Numbered from the stretch's first letter, positions 26,994-40,016 are shown. The stretch is 64,000 nucleotides of DNA from Tropicimonas sediminicola (GCF_900188335.1 NZ_FZOY01000003.1:372001-436000), one strand, 5' to 3'. Program-made: numbers and translations. The notes: generated from the sequence alone by a model not told the origin.

Positions 26994-27623
26994 ATGGGGC
27001 GGCGCGGATTTCTCCGGGCCGGCCGCGCGCTTGTCGCTGCAACGGTGCTGAGCCTGTGCGGGCCGCTGGCCATTGCACAGCAGGCGGCGGATATCTTTGA
27101 AACGCCGGTCCTGACGCTCGATCAGGACCGGCTCTTTTCCGATACTCTGTACGGCAAGCGGGTCCTGGCGGAGCTGGAGCAGGTGTCGTCCGTACTCGCG
27201 GAGTTGAACCGCGAGATCAGCGCCCAGCTCACCGCCGAGGAGCAGCGGCTGACCGAACAGCGCCAGACGATGAGCCCAGAGCAGTTCCGGCCGCTGGCGG
27301 ATGCCTTCGATGCCAAGGTCGTGCAACTGCGCGACGAGCAGGACGCCCGCATCCGGGACCTGCAGCGCCGGCGCGAACTGGAGCGGCGCGTCTTCATGCA
27401 GCGGGTCATCCCGGTCCTTTCCGAGCTGGTGCGCGAGGTCGGCGCCGTGGCGATCCTCGACGAGCGTGCGGTGATCCTCTCGGCCGACCAGATCGACGTG
27501 ACTGAAAGCGCGATCGCGCGGATCGACAGCCTTGTCGGCGACGGCGGCGACCTTGCCCCGGTGTCGGATGGAACGGGCGCGGCACCCGCAGATGAGGGGG
27601 GCGCGCCCGCGACCGAGAACTAG
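26994..27623 (+). CDS. skp: OmpH/Skp-like periplasmic chaperone
   Basis: 209 aa. Trimeric holdase expected to escort unfolded outer-membrane proteins to BamA. A signal peptide runs to about residue 29 (LSLCGPLAIAQQ). The long charged coiled-coil arms follow (LAELNREISAQLTAEEQRLTEQRQTM and VQLRDEQDARIRDLQRRRELERRVFMQ). The C-terminus is a low-complexity acidic tail (GTGAAPADEGGAPATEN). Position after bamA and two bases from it support the call. The stop codon runs straight into repeat R. Confidence 0.9.
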   Translation: MGRRGFLRAGRALVAATVLSLCGPLAIAQQAADIFETPVLTLDQDRLFSDTLYGKRVLAELEQVSSVLAELNREISAQLTAEEQRLTEQRQTMSPEQFRPLADAFDAKVVQLRDEQDARIRDLQRRRELERRVFMQRVIPVLSELVREVGAVAILDERAVILSADQIDVTESAIARIDSLVGDGGDLAPVSDGTGAAPADEGGAPATEN

Positions 27624-27691
27624 GGCTCCCGCCACGTCCGGACCGCCTGTCGGCGGTCGGGACGTGTTGGGGGTGGCACCCTTCGGGTGCC
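27623..27691 (+). repeat. Intergenic repeat R, copy 3, with two strong hairpins
   Basis: GGGCTCCCGC at 27623-27632 and TTGGGGGTGGCACC from 27667, again 44 bases apart. The middle forms a 15-bp stem with one mismatch (arms 27633-27647 and 27652-27666, loop TGTC). A second perfect hairpin GGCACCC-TTC-GGGTGCC is at 27675-27691. It lies right after skp and 160 bases before fabZ, so it may act as a terminator or processing site between the two. No T-run is present. Confidence 0.65.
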
Positions 27692-27850
27692 GGAGCCGGG
27701 TGGCGAGGTTTCGCGCAAGTGCCTGTGGTTGGGCGGTTTCAGAGCCGTTGCCGCCGCCGCGTCGCTTGCCGTTGCGGGAGTTGACGTGTAGGAGCGAGGC
27801 AACGGCGGGCGCGGCCGCGACCCGTGACGACAAAGACAAGGCACTGACCC

Positions 27851-28330
27851 ATGACCGATGAAAAGAGCCCGCTGCTCGAGGCGGACCACGCGACCATCCT
27901 GAAGATCCTGCCGCACCGCTACCCGTTCCTGATGATCGACCACGTGCGCGACATCGACGCCGGCAAGAGCGCTGTCGGGATCAAGAACGTCACCTTCAAC
28001 GAGCCGCATTTCCAGGGCCATTTCCCGGGCCATCCGGTGATGCCCGGCGTGCTGGTGATCGAGGCGATGGCGCAGACCTCGGCGGTGCTGATCGGCGCGT
28101 CGCGCGGCATCACCGAGGAGCTGATGATCTACTTCACCACGGTCGACAAGGCGAAGTTCCGCCGTCCCGTGGTGCCCGGCGATGTGCTGGAGCTGCATGT
28201 GACGGTCAAGCGGGCCGGCTCGCGCATCGGCCGGTTCGAGGGGCGCGCGATGGTGAACGGCGAGTTGGCGGCGGAGGCCGAGTTCTCTGCCATGGTCCAG
28301 CTGCCGAAAGAGGCGGAAGTGGAGGGCTGA
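27851..28330 (+). CDS. fabZ: 3-hydroxyacyl-[acyl-carrier-protein] dehydratase FabZ
   Basis: 159 aa. Hot-dog-fold dehydratase of fatty-acid elongation. Catalytic His57 in [10 protein letters not shown] and Glu71 in [12 protein letters not shown]; the early [12 protein letters not shown] is typical. Sits directly before lpxA, where FabZ and LpxA draw on the same 3-hydroxyacyl-ACP pool. Confidence 0.97.
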   Translation: MTDEKSPLLEADHATILKILPHRYPFLMIDHVRDIDAGKSAVGIKNVTFNEPHFQGHFPGHPVMPGVLVIEAMAQTSAVLIGASRGITEELMIYFTTVDKAKFRRPVVPGDVLELHVTVKRAGSRIGRFEGRAMVNGELAAEAEFSAMVQLPKEAEVEG

Positions 28331-28334
28331 GCCC

Positions 28335-29132
28335 ATGACCATCGATACGACGGCACGCATTCATCCCACCGCGGTGATCGACGAGGGCGCCGAGATCGGT
28401 CCCGGCGTCTCGATCGGGCCGTTCTGCGTGATCGGCCCCAAGGTGTCGCTGGCCGCGGGCGTGGAGATCAAATCCCATGTCGTGATCACCGGTCACACGG
28501 AGATCGGGGCGGAGACCGTGCTGTTTCCGTTCTCGGTGATCGGGGAGATCCCGCAGGACCTGAAATTCCATGGCGAGGACACCAAGCTCGTTATTGGCGC
28601 CCGCAACCGGATCCGGGAGCATGTGACCATCAACCCGGGCACAGAGGGCGGTGGCGGGATCACCAGCATCGGCGACGATTGCCTGCTGATGGCGGGCGTG
28701 CACGTGGCCCATGACTGCAGGGTCGGCAACCGTGTGATCCTGGTCAACAACGTCGGGCTCGCGGGCCATGTCCAGGTCGACGACGACGTGATCGTCGGCG
28801 GCATCTCGGGCGTTCACCAGTGGGTGCGCATCGGCAAGGGCGCGATCATCGGCGGCATGTCGAAGGTCGAGAAGGACGTTATCCCCTATGGAATGGTCCA
28901 GGGCGCGGCCGGCGAACTTGTCGGGCTCAACCTCGTGGGGTTGAAGCGGCGAGGGCTGGAGCGCGACGACATCAACGCCCTGCGCGACGCCTACCGGGTG
29001 CTGGCCGCCGAGGAAGGGACGTTCCGGGAGCGGGCGAAGGCGCTCGGGGCCCGGACCGAGAGCGAGTACGTCAAGGCGATCGTCGATTTCATCCAGGGCG
29101 ATTCCGACCGCAGCTTCCTGACACCGGAGTGA
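28335..29132 (+). CDS. lpxA: Acyl-ACP:UDP-N-acetylglucosamine O-acyltransferase
   Basis: 265 aa. First step of lipid A synthesis. The N-terminal two thirds is a left-handed beta-helix of hexapeptide repeats (IGPGVSIGPFCVIGPKVSL...). Catalytic His126 lies in GVHVAHDCRVGNRVI, and the C-terminal helical domain contains LVGLNLVGLKRRGL. Four bases after fabZ; the stop overlaps or abuts the lpxI start. Confidence 0.97.
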   Translation: MTIDTTARIHPTAVIDEGAEIGPGVSIGPFCVIGPKVSLAAGVEIKSHVVITGHTEIGAETVLFPFSVIGEIPQDLKFHGEDTKLVIGARNRIREHVTINPGTEGGGGITSIGDDCLLMAGVHVAHDCRVGNRVILVNNVGLAGHVQVDDDVIVGGISGVHQWVRIGKGAIIGGMSKVEKDVIPYGMVQGAAGELVGLNLVGLKRRGLERDDINALRDAYRVLAAEEGTFRERAKALGARTESEYVKAIVDFIQGDSDRSFLTPE

Positions 29133-29137
29133 GCCGC

Positions 29138-29959
29138 GTGCCGCCGCTGGCGCTGATTGCGGGGCAGGGGCGGCTGCCCGAGGTCCTGGCCGAGCGGCTC
29201 AGGGCCGAGGGGCGCGAGGTGATCTACTGCGCCTATCACGACGCGGCGCCGGGCGCCGTGACGCCCGACCTGACATTTCGGCTCGAGACCATGGGCTCGC
29301 TGCTCAAGGCGCTCGGAAAGCGCGGCGCGACGGAGGCCTGTTTCGCGGGCGGTATCCGCAGGCCGAAGCTCGACCCGCGGGCGCTGGACCTTGCCACAGT
29401 TCCCTTGCTGGGCCGTTTCGTCTCGGCGCTCGGAAAGGGCGACGATGGCGCCTTGCGGGTGGTGCTGGGGCTCTTCGAGGAGCGGGGCATGACCGTGCGC
29501 GCGGCGCACGAGATCCTGCCGGACCTGCTGCCGCCAGCGGGCGTTCTGGGACGGGTGACGCCGGACGAGGACGCCAGGGCGGACGCGGCGCGCGCGGCGG
29601 AGATCGTCTCGGCGCTCGGGCGCGCGGACGTGGGGCAGGGGTGCGTCGTGGCGCGGCGTCAGGCGCTGGCCATCGAGGCGATGCCCGGCACCGACTGGAT
29701 GCTGGCGACGCTGCGGGACCGGCCCGAAGGCCTGCCCGCGGGCGGCGTGCTCTACAAGGCGCCAAAGCCGGTGCAGGATCGCCGGGTGGATCTTCCGACC
29801 ATCGGGCCGGACACGATCCGCGCGGCGCAGGCGGCGGGGCTGACGGGCGTGGCGCTGGCCGAGGGCGGGGTGATGATCCTCGACCGTCCGGCAACGATCC
29901 AGGCGGCGGACGAGGCGGGGCTTTTTCTGTGGGTGCGGCCGACCGGGGAGTTGGGGTGA
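29138..29959 (+). CDS. lpxI: UDP-2,3-diacylglucosamine diphosphatase LpxI
   Basis: 273 aa. Releases UMP from UDP-2,3-diacylglucosamine to give lipid X; this alphaproteobacterial enzyme replaces LpxH. Family features: PPLALIAGQGRLPEVLAERLRAEG at the start, GSLLKALGKRGATEACFAGGIRRP, GQGCVVARRQALAIEAMPGTDWML and KAPKPVQDRRVDLPTIGPDTI. I prefer the GTG at 29138 because GGAG lies eight bases upstream; a GTG at 29129 overlapping the lpxA stop (GTGA) would add three residues. The stop overlaps the lpxB ATG by one base. Confidence 0.93.
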   Translation: MPPLALIAGQGRLPEVLAERLRAEGREVIYCAYHDAAPGAVTPDLTFRLETMGSLLKALGKRGATEACFAGGIRRPKLDPRALDLATVPLLGRFVSALGKGDDGALRVVLGLFEERGMTVRAAHEILPDLLPPAGVLGRVTPDEDARADAARAAEIVSALGRADVGQGCVVARRQALAIEAMPGTDWMLATLRDRPEGLPAGGVLYKAPKPVQDRRVDLPTIGPDTIRAAQAAGLTGVALAEGGVMILDRPATIQAADEAGLFLWVRPTGELG

Positions 29960-31131
29960 TGCGGATTTTCCTGGTGGCCGGCGAGCCCTCTGGCGACAAG
30001 CTTGGGGCCGCGCTGATGGCGGGTCTGAAGCAGTTGGCTCCGGGCGTGGAGTTCCACGGCGTCGGCGGTCCGCTGATGGAGGCGGAGGGGATGCAGAGTC
30101 TGTTCCCGATGGCCGAGCTTTCGGTGGTCGGGCTGGCGGAGATCCTGCCGAAGTATTTCCAGCTGAAGCGGCGACTCGACGAGACGGTAGCGGCGGCCGT
30201 GGACCTGGCACCTGATGCGCTGATCACGATCGATTCGCCCGAATTCGGCCTGCGGGTCGCGCGGGGGGTGCGCAAGCTGTCGCCCGCCCAGCATACCGTT
30301 CACTATGTCGCGCCGACGGTCTGGGCCTGGCGGCCAAAGCGGGCGCAGAAGATGGCGCCGGACATCGACCAGGTGCTGGCGCTGCTGCCTTTCGAGCCGC
30401 CCTACATGGAAGCTGCGGGCATGCGCTGCGATTTCGTCGGGCACCCGGTCGTTGCCGAGCCGCGGGCCGATGCCGATGCGGCGGCGGCGTTCCGGGCGGC
30501 GCACGGGATTGCCCCGGACGCGCCGCTGGTGCTGGCGCTGCCGGGCTCGCGCCGGGGCGAGATCACCAAGCTTGCGCCGGTCTTCGGCGAGGCGCTGGCC
30601 CGCGTCATCAAGCGGCGCCCGGAGGTCCGGGTCGTGGTGCCGACGGTGGAGGCGCGGGCGGAACTGGCCGCGGAAATGATCGCCGACTGGCCCGGCGCGC
30701 CGATCCTGCTCGATCCGCGCGGGCGCGATGCGGGCGAGGCGCTGGCCGAGAAGCGCGCAGCCTTTGCCGCGGCGGATGCGGCGCTGGCGGCCTCGGGCAC
30801 GGTGTCGTTGGAACTGGCGGCCGCCGATACGCCGATGGTGATCGGCTATGACGGGCCCTGGCTGAGCCGGGTCTACGTCACACGGCTGCTGCTGGTGGAC
30901 ACGGTGACGCTGGTCAACCTGGTGTCGGAGACGCGGGCCGTGCCCGAGTTCATCGGCAAGGCGTGCCGGGCGGAGACGATTGCCCCGGCTCTGCTGGAGG
31001 TGCTTGAGAACGGCGGGGCGCAGCACGCGGCGATGCGGCTGACCATGGAGCGGCTCGGACTCGGGCAGGAAGCGCCGGGCCTGCGGGCCGCGCGGGCGGT
31101 GCTCGACGGCCTGGAAGCGCGCGGGCGCTGA
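29959..31131 (+). CDS. lpxB: Lipid-A-disaccharide synthase
   Basis: 390 aa. GT-B glycosyltransferase joining lipid X to UDP-2,3-diacylglucosamine. Motifs: FLVAGEPSGDKLGA, FHGVGGPLMEAEGM, ITIDSPEFGLRVA, HYVAPTVWAWRPKRA, FVGHPV, LALPGSRRGEI and AASGTVSLELA. Last gene of the run fabZ-lpxA-lpxI-lpxB. Confidence 0.97.
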   Translation: MRIFLVAGEPSGDKLGAALMAGLKQLAPGVEFHGVGGPLMEAEGMQSLFPMAELSVVGLAEILPKYFQLKRRLDETVAAAVDLAPDALITIDSPEFGLRVARGVRKLSPAQHTVHYVAPTVWAWRPKRAQKMAPDIDQVLALLPFEPPYMEAAGMRCDFVGHPVVAEPRADADAAAAFRAAHGIAPDAPLVLALPGSRRGEITKLAPVFGEALARVIKRRPEVRVVVPTVEARAELAAEMIADWPGAPILLDPRGRDAGEALAEKRAAFAAADAALAASGTVSLELAAADTPMVIGYDGPWLSRVYVTRLLLVDTVTLVNLVSETRAVPEFIGKACRAETIAPALLEVLENGGAQHAAMRLTMERLGLGQEAPGLRAARAVLDGLEARGR

Positions 31132-31170
31132 GGAAGGCTGACGGCCTTCCGGGTGTCGGCGGGTCGCTTT

Positions 31171-31199
31171 CCCGGATGGTTTCTCGGACAGAAGACGGT
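31171..31199 (+). repeat. Intergenic repeat A, copy 2
   Basis: CCCGGATGGTTTCTCGGACA followed by GAAGACGG matches the repeat seen at 11655, 44421, 44505 and 60432. It lies between the convergent ends of lpxB and the oxidoreductase, 40 bases after the lpxB stop. Confidence 0.5.
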
Positions 31200-31208
31200 G
31201 GGTGAGCC

Positions 31209-32291
31209 TCAGCTCAGCCCGAAATGCCCGCGGTGCTTGGGCAGGAACAGCGTCTTGCCCTTGATCAGCCGGGTCGTGCCATTGCCGCGCACCCCGACGA
31301 CCGGAAGGTAGCTCGCGCCAAGCCTCGGCCCGAGCGGCAGAAGGATCGGCGGGTTGGGCCAGGCACCATAGGCGAAGCTGCGCCCGAGATCCTGACCGCG
31401 CAGCAGGGTACGGACGGCGCGGGCGAGCCAGGGCACCTGCCGCATCGTGCCGACGATGGTCATGGCGTCGCCCAGGTCCACCGCGTCACCGGCGGCAAGC
31501 ACATTGGGCAGGTCGGAGGGGCGCATCCAGCGGTCGGCGATGACGCGGCCGTCGGGGCCGGTTTTCGCGCCGGGCAGGGGCACCAGCAGCTCTGTCCGGG
31601 GCCGTGCGCCGGTCACGGGGAAGACCAGGTCGGCGGCGATCTTCTCGTCGGTGTCGAGGGTGATCGGCCCGGAGAAGGGCGCGGAGGTGCTGGCCAGCGA
31701 GACGGCACTGTGCCCGAGCCGCAGGGAAACACCGAGGAGATCCAGTCTCTTCCGGAGCTCGGCGCCGAGGCGCGACGGATAGGTCGGCAGAAGCGCCGGC
31801 GTATCGGAGACGAGCGTGACCTCGCAAGCAGGCATCGCGGCCTTGATCTCGCCCGCGAGTTCGATGCCCACCGCCCCGGCGCCGACAATGGCGACGGACC
31901 CGGCCCGCTGGAGCGATGAATGGGCCTCGGCCTGAGCCGCGCGGAAAGCCTCGATGTCGTCACCGGCGGGCTTGAAGGGCGCGGCATAGCCGGAGCCGGT
32001 CGCCACCACGATCACGTCGGCGGCAAGGTGGCTCCCGTCCGTCAGGGTGACCCCGGTGCCGGAGACCGACTCGACCCGGGCCTGCAACACCGTGCCCCGT
32101 TTCAGCAGGCCATCGTAAGGCATCAGCGCGCGCTCGACGAGATCCGGCTGCACCACCCCGCGGATCATCGCCGCGGCGTGGACGAAATGGCTGCGCGGTT
32201 CGATCAGGGTGACAGCGGCCGCGTTGTCAAGTTCGCGGGCGAGCGCGTAGCCGATATAGCCTCCGCCGACGATGATCACCTGTCCTGACAT
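31209..32291 (-). CDS. FAD-dependent pyridine nucleotide-disulfide-type oxidoreductase (NDH-2/FSP1-like)
   Basis: 360 aa. Two Rossmann folds: GGGYIG at residues 9-14 for FAD and GAGAVGIELAGEI near 133-145 for NAD(P)H. ATGSGYAAPFKPAG and the late LPNVLAAGDAVDL (FAD phosphate) are also seen. No redox-active CxxxxC pair is visible, which argues against a disulfide reductase and for a quinone or ferredoxin reductase of the AIF/FSP1/NDH-2 kind. The ATG at 32291 has AAGGAG upstream; the longer open frame has no domain. Stands between lpxB (convergent) and mnmA (same strand, 114 bases away). Confidence 0.85.
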   Translation of the reverse strand: MSGQVIIVGGGYIGYALARELDNAAAVTLIEPRSHFVHAAAMIRGVVQPDLVERALMPYDGLLKRGTVLQARVESVSGTGVTLTDGSHLAADVIVVATGSGYAAPFKPAGDDIEAFRAAQAEAHSSLQRAGSVAIVGAGAVGIELAGEIKAAMPACEVTLVSDTPALLPTYPSRLGAELRKRLDLLGVSLRLGHSAVSLASTSAPFSGPITLDTDEKIAADLVFPVTGARPRTELLVPLPGAKTGPDGRVIADRWMRPSDLPNVLAAGDAVDLGDAMTIVGTMRQVPWLARAVRTLLRGQDLGRSFAYGAWPNPPILLPLGPRLGASYLPVVGVRGNGTTRLIKGKTLFLPKHRGHFGLS

Positions 32292-32405
32292 GCGCACGCT
32301 CCTTGCCTGCTCGTGGGGGTCTGCCCGCAATGTTTCGCTCGGCGGCCCAAGGTCAAGGCCGGGGTAGGGCGGGAGGCGCCGATCGGGTCGCGTCCCGCCG
32401 GGCAA

Positions 32406-33548
32406 TCAGCCGCGCCAGATCCAGCCGCCCCCGAAGATGCGGGTGCCCTCGGTCTCATAGAAGACGCAGGCCTGGCCGGGCGAGACGCCTTCCTCCGGTG
32501 TCAGCAGTTCCACCTCGGCGGTGTCGGGGCCGGTGGGGCGCAGGATCGCCTCGCGCGGCGGGCGGGTGGAGCGGACCTTGACCGACAGCGGCCATTCGGC
32601 ACGCGAGTCCATTGGTTCGTCGCCGAGCCAGTTGATCTCGCGCACCGGTACGATCCGCGTCGAGAGCTCGGATTTCGGGCCGACGATCACCTGCCGCGCG
32701 TCCGGATCGAGCTTCACGACATAGAGCGGGTCTGCCAGCCCGCCGATGCCGAGCCCGCGTCGCTGGCCGATCGTGTAGTGGATGACCCCCTCGTGCTGGC
32801 CAAGGACGCGGCCCTCCATGTCGACGATCTCGCCCGGCTCGCCGGCGCCCGGGCGCAACTTCTCGATCACCGAGGCATAATTGCCGTCGGGCACGAAGCA
32901 GATGTCCTGGCTGTCGGGCTTGTCGGCCACCGGCAGGCCGTGCTTGGCCGCGAGCGCACGGGTCTCGGCCTTGCTGGTGAGGTGGCCGAGCGGGAAGCGC
33001 AGAAAGGCCAGCTGCTCCGGCGTGGTCGAGAACAGGAAATAGGACTGGTCGCGCCGCGGGTCGCCCGCCATGTGCAGTTCCGGGCCGTTGTCGCCCATCT
33101 TGCGCTGGATGTAGTGGCCCGTCGCCATGCAGTCTGCATCCAGGTCGCGCGCGGTCTGCAGCAGGTCCTTGAACTTCACCCGCTCGTTGCAGCGGATGCA
33201 GGGCACCGGGGTGGCGCCGGCAAGGTAGCTATCGGCGAATTCGTCGATCACGGCGTCGCGGAAGAGGTTCTCGTAATCCAGTACGTAATGCGGGAAGCCC
33301 ATGTCCTCGGCCACCCGGCGGGCATCGTGGATGTCGATGCCGGCGCAGCAGGCGCCTTTCTTGGCGAGCGCCGCGCCGTGGTCGTAGAGCTGGAGGGTCA
33401 CCCCCACAACGTCATAGCCCTCGCGGGCGAGCTCCGCCGCGACGACGGACGAATCGACCCCGCCCGACATCGCCACGACGACCCGGGTCTCCGACGGGGG
33501 CTTGGCAAAGCCGAGTGAATTCAAGGGCGTGTCGCTGTCGAGCGGCAT
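32406..33548 (-). CDS. mnmA: tRNA-specific 2-thiouridylase MnmA
   Basis: 380 aa. Thiolates U34 of Lys, Glu and Gln tRNAs. PP-loop SGGVDSS at 28-34, catalytic Cys117 ([13 protein letters not shown]) and the partner Cys216 ([10 protein letters not shown]). [26 protein letters not shown] and the C-terminal GQACVFYE are standard. Well-matched promoter upstream on the minus strand. Divergent from sciP. Confidence 0.96.
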   Translation of the reverse strand: MPLDSDTPLNSLGFAKPPSETRVVVAMSGGVDSSVVAAELAREGYDVVGVTLQLYDHGAALAKKGACCAGIDIHDARRVAEDMGFPHYVLDYENLFRDAVIDEFADSYLAGATPVPCIRCNERVKFKDLLQTARDLDADCMATGHYIQRKMGDNGPELHMAGDPRRDQSYFLFSTTPEQLAFLRFPLGHLTSKAETRALAAKHGLPVADKPDSQDICFVPDGNYASVIEKLRPGAGEPGEIVDMEGRVLGQHEGVIHYTIGQRRGLGIGGLADPLYVVKLDPDARQVIVGPKSELSTRIVPVREINWLGDEPMDSRAEWPLSVKVRSTRPPREAILRPTGPDTAEVELLTPEEGVSPGQACVFYETEGTRIFGGGWIWRG

Positions 33549-33560
33549 TTCGGGGCTCCA

Positions 33561-33606
33561 TTAACCAGAGTGCCAGACCTTATAGGAAAATTCGAGACAC
33601 TCTCAA
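33561..33606 (-). promoter_or_regulatory. mnmA promoter with a CtrA-like half-site
   Basis: On the minus strand, -35 TTGAGA (33601-33606), a 16-base spacer and -10 TATAAG (33579-33584), each matching consensus at 5 of 6 bases. A TTAACC motif (33561-33566 on the plus strand), the half-site form associated with CtrA, lies just past the expected start point. The 130-base gap must also hold the sciP promoter, for which I see no clear hexamers. Confidence 0.5.
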
Positions 33607-33678
33607 GGCGGCGTTTCACCTGTCCTTAAGCGCGTTGGCGACAGGCTGCTGTCGAGTGGTGAGATGGGAGTGCAACTC

Positions 33679-33963
33679 ATGTTTATCAAGAAGATAGACG
33701 GCCCGCGAGCCGTCACCTTGCCCGACGGCACGATCATGACCCGCGCCGACCTGCCGCCGAGCGACACCCGGCGATGGGTCGCAAGCCGCAAGGCGGCGGT
33801 CGTAAAGGCGGTCTGCGGCGGGTTGATCTCGCTGGAGGAGGCGAAATCCCGGTATGGCCTTTCCGACGAGGAATACGACAGCTGGCAGAGCGCGGTTGCC
33901 CGATTTGGCGAGGCAGCCCTGAAAACGACGTGCCTTCAGCAGTTCCGAGGTCCCCAGAAATAG
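33679..33963 (+). CDS. sciP: CtrA inhibitor SciP (DUF1153)
   Basis: 94 aa. A small helix-turn-helix protein that in Caulobacter binds CtrA-controlled promoters and CtrA itself, shutting CtrA activity in the swarmer stage. Core features: LPDGTIMTRADLPPSDTRRWVASRKAAVVKAVCGGLISLEEAKSRYGLSDEEYDSWQ, the family pattern with the recognition helix in the second half. I chose the ATG at 33679, eight bases after GGGAG, over the ATG at 33664. Directly precedes ctrA, an arrangement I recall from Rhodobacterales genomes. Confidence 0.92.
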   Translation: MFIKKIDGPRAVTLPDGTIMTRADLPPSDTRRWVASRKAAVVKAVCGGLISLEEAKSRYGLSDEEYDSWQSAVARFGEAALKTTCLQQFRGPQK

Positions 33964-33968
33964 CGAGG

Positions 33969-34041
33969 TTAACCATGCGCCGAAAAATGCAACTTTCAGT
34001 TGAGAGTGATCGGGTGCGGAAGCGGTAATCGGGGATTAACC
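33969..34041 (+). promoter_or_regulatory. Two TTAACC half-sites upstream of ctrA
   Basis: TTAACC at 33969-33974, just after the sciP stop, and again at 34036-34041, about 50 bases before the ctrA ATG. CtrA-type sites are TTAA-N7-TTAA; here only half-sites are seen. They could serve ctrA autoregulation or SciP binding. Inference from a short motif. Confidence 0.35.
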
Positions 34042-34089
34042 AATTCGGGCCATGGTCGCGAGTAGAGGGACCGAAGCGGAGTAACAATT

Positions 34090-34803
34090 ATGCGCATCCT
34101 GCTCGTCGAAGATGACCCGGCGACCGCCAAGAGCATCGAAATGATGCTCACCCATGCGAACCTGAACGTCTATTGCACCGATCTTGGTGAAGAGGCGATC
34201 GATCTCGCGAAACTCTACGACTACGATCTGATCCTGCTCGATCTCGGGCTTCCGGACATGACCGGGCACGAGGTTCTGCGCCAGCTGCGTCTCGCCCGGG
34301 TCGAGACGCCGACGCTGATCCTGTCGGGCGCCGACGATACGGATAACAAGGTGAAAGGCTTCGGTTTCGGGGCTGATGACTACCTGACCAAGCCGTTCCA
34401 CCGCGAGGAGCTGGTGGCCCGGATCCACGCGATCATCCGGCGCTCCAAGGGCCATGCGCAATCGGTCATCCGCACCGGCAAGGTGACGGTCAACCTCGAC
34501 GCCAAGACGGTGGATGTCGACGGAAAGGGCGTGCACCTGACCGGCAAGGAATACCAGATGCTGGAGCTTCTGAGCCTGCGGAAGGGCACGACGCTCACCA
34601 AGGAGATGTTCCTCAACCATCTCTATGGCGGCATGGACGAGCCCGAGCTCAAGATCATCGACGTGTTCATCTGCAAGTTGCGCAAGAAGCTCAGCCAGGC
34701 GACCGGCGGCGAGAACTATATCGAGACAGTCTGGGGCCGCGGCTACGTGCTGCGCGACCCGGAGCCAATGGAAATGGGGGCGAAATACGCCGTCGGCGCC
34801 TGA
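34090..34803 (+). CDS. ctrA: Cell-cycle response regulator CtrA
   Basis: 237 aa. OmpR/PhoB-class response regulator; in alphaproteobacteria the master controller of cell-cycle, motility and, in Rhodobacterales, gene-transfer-agent genes. The receiver domain (1-120) has the acidic pair ED8-9, phospho-acceptor Asp51 ([11 protein letters not shown]) and Lys in [11 protein letters not shown]. The winged helix (about 125-230) has [52 protein letters not shown]. The C-terminus reads AVGA rather than the double Ala that targets Caulobacter CtrA to ClpXP, so turnover may differ. ATG at 34090; no strong Shine-Dalgarno. Confidence 0.97.
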   Translation: MRILLVEDDPATAKSIEMMLTHANLNVYCTDLGEEAIDLAKLYDYDLILLDLGLPDMTGHEVLRQLRLARVETPTLILSGADDTDNKVKGFGFGADDYLTKPFHREELVARIHAIIRRSKGHAQSVIRTGKVTVNLDAKTVDVDGKGVHLTGKEYQMLELLSLRKGTTLTKEMFLNHLYGGMDEPELKIIDVFICKLRKKLSQATGGENYIETVWGRGYVLRDPEPMEMGAKYAVGA

Positions 34804-34921
34804 GCGCGCCGGGGCTCGCAGCCCGCAATACCCACCACTCACGACAGCACCACTCACGAGACGACACCGCGCGGCCTCTCCGCGGGAAAAGAACAGAAAA
34901 ATTCCACTCCAGTGTATCTCT

Positions 34922-34957
34922 GGGCATGCTCATGGCGACATGGCATGCCCTTTTTTT
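34922..34957 (+). terminator. Rho-independent terminator of ctrA
   Basis: GGGCATGC (34922-34929), one bulged T, CATG, loop GCGA (a GNRA tetraloop), CATG, GCATGCCC (34943-34950), then seven Ts. A 12-bp stem with one bulge and a classic U-tract. It lies 119 bases past the ctrA stop, leaving a long 3' untranslated region. Confidence 0.9.
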
Positions 34958-39497
<4,540 letters not shown>

Positions 39498-39604
39498 CGG
39501 GCGCGCTGCGCTGCGGAAGACGCTGATTACATGGGGACTTCGGTGGCAGGACGGGGATGTTCACGCCCTAAGTGGAACACCCGCGTTCCTTCTTGTTCAC
39601 GTTT

Positions 39605-39619
39605 GTTCTTAAAAAGTTC
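39605..39619 (+). promoter_or_regulatory. LexA (SOS) box
   Basis: GTTCTTAAAAAGTTC is an exact match to the alphaproteobacterial LexA direct repeat GTTC-N7-GTTC. Further GTTC words lie around it at 39559, 39585, 39595 and 39629, but with other spacings. It stands 107 bases after recG and 70 bases before the 40-aa gene, so it should repress that gene until DNA damage. I could not fix a -35/-10 pair. Confidence 0.75.
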
Positions 39620-39689
39620 TTTACTTTTGTTCCCCTGCGTGAGAACAAAGGAGCAACAGACGCGCCCATATCGAAACGAGGACACCGCC

Positions 39690-39812
39690 ATGCTCGCCGA
39701 GATCAAAGCCCTGCTTGCCCGCTCCGAAGCCACGCTGCTTGAAGATGCCATTGGCGTCGTGGCGCTCATGGTGATCCTGGTCGGAGGGTTGCACCTGCCC
39801 GGGCTCGTCTGA
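39690..39812 (+). CDS. 40-aa membrane protein under LexA control (candidate SOS small protein)
   Basis: 40 aa: an amphipathic, charged first half (MLAEIKALLARSEATLLEDA) then one hydrophobic helix of about 18 residues (GVVALMVILVGGLHLPGLV). GAGGA lies about seven bases upstream of the ATG. A LexA box is upstream and a very strong terminator follows at 39957, so the gene forms its own short transcript of roughly 350 bases. Size, membrane helix and SOS control recall SidA, the 29-residue SOS division inhibitor of Caulobacter, but I see no sequence likeness and claim none. Alternatives: a membrane toxin, or a signal of envelope state. A CACATC/GATGTG hairpin lies in the 3' untranslated part. Confidence 0.75.
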   Translation: MLAEIKALLARSEATLLEDAIGVVALMVILVGGLHLPGLV

Positions 39813-39956
39813 CCCGTTTTCTGCCTGCGACCTGCTGCCCGGCGGCGCACATCTTCGTCCCCAAACCGATGTGCTGCCTGGTTTCTGCCTGTCCCCAACG
39901 GCCTCGGTGCTCTGCCTCTGCACCCTGCCACCCGGTCCACCAGAGTCGCCACTTCG

Positions 39957-39996
39957 CCGCCGCCGTCCTGCCCGGACGAGCGGCGGTTTTTTCTTG
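39957..39996 (+). terminator. Rho-independent terminator of the LexA-boxed small gene
   Basis: Left arm CCGCCGCCGTCC (39957-39968), loop TGCCC, right arm GGACG-A-GCGGCGG (39974-39986) with one bulged A: a 12-bp stem. It is followed by TTTTTTCTTG. Lies 144 bases after the 40-aa stop and 20 bases before the end of the convergent ybaK-type gene. Confidence 0.88.
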
Positions 39997-40016
39997 TAGG
40001 GGCCGGCCTCCGGGGC

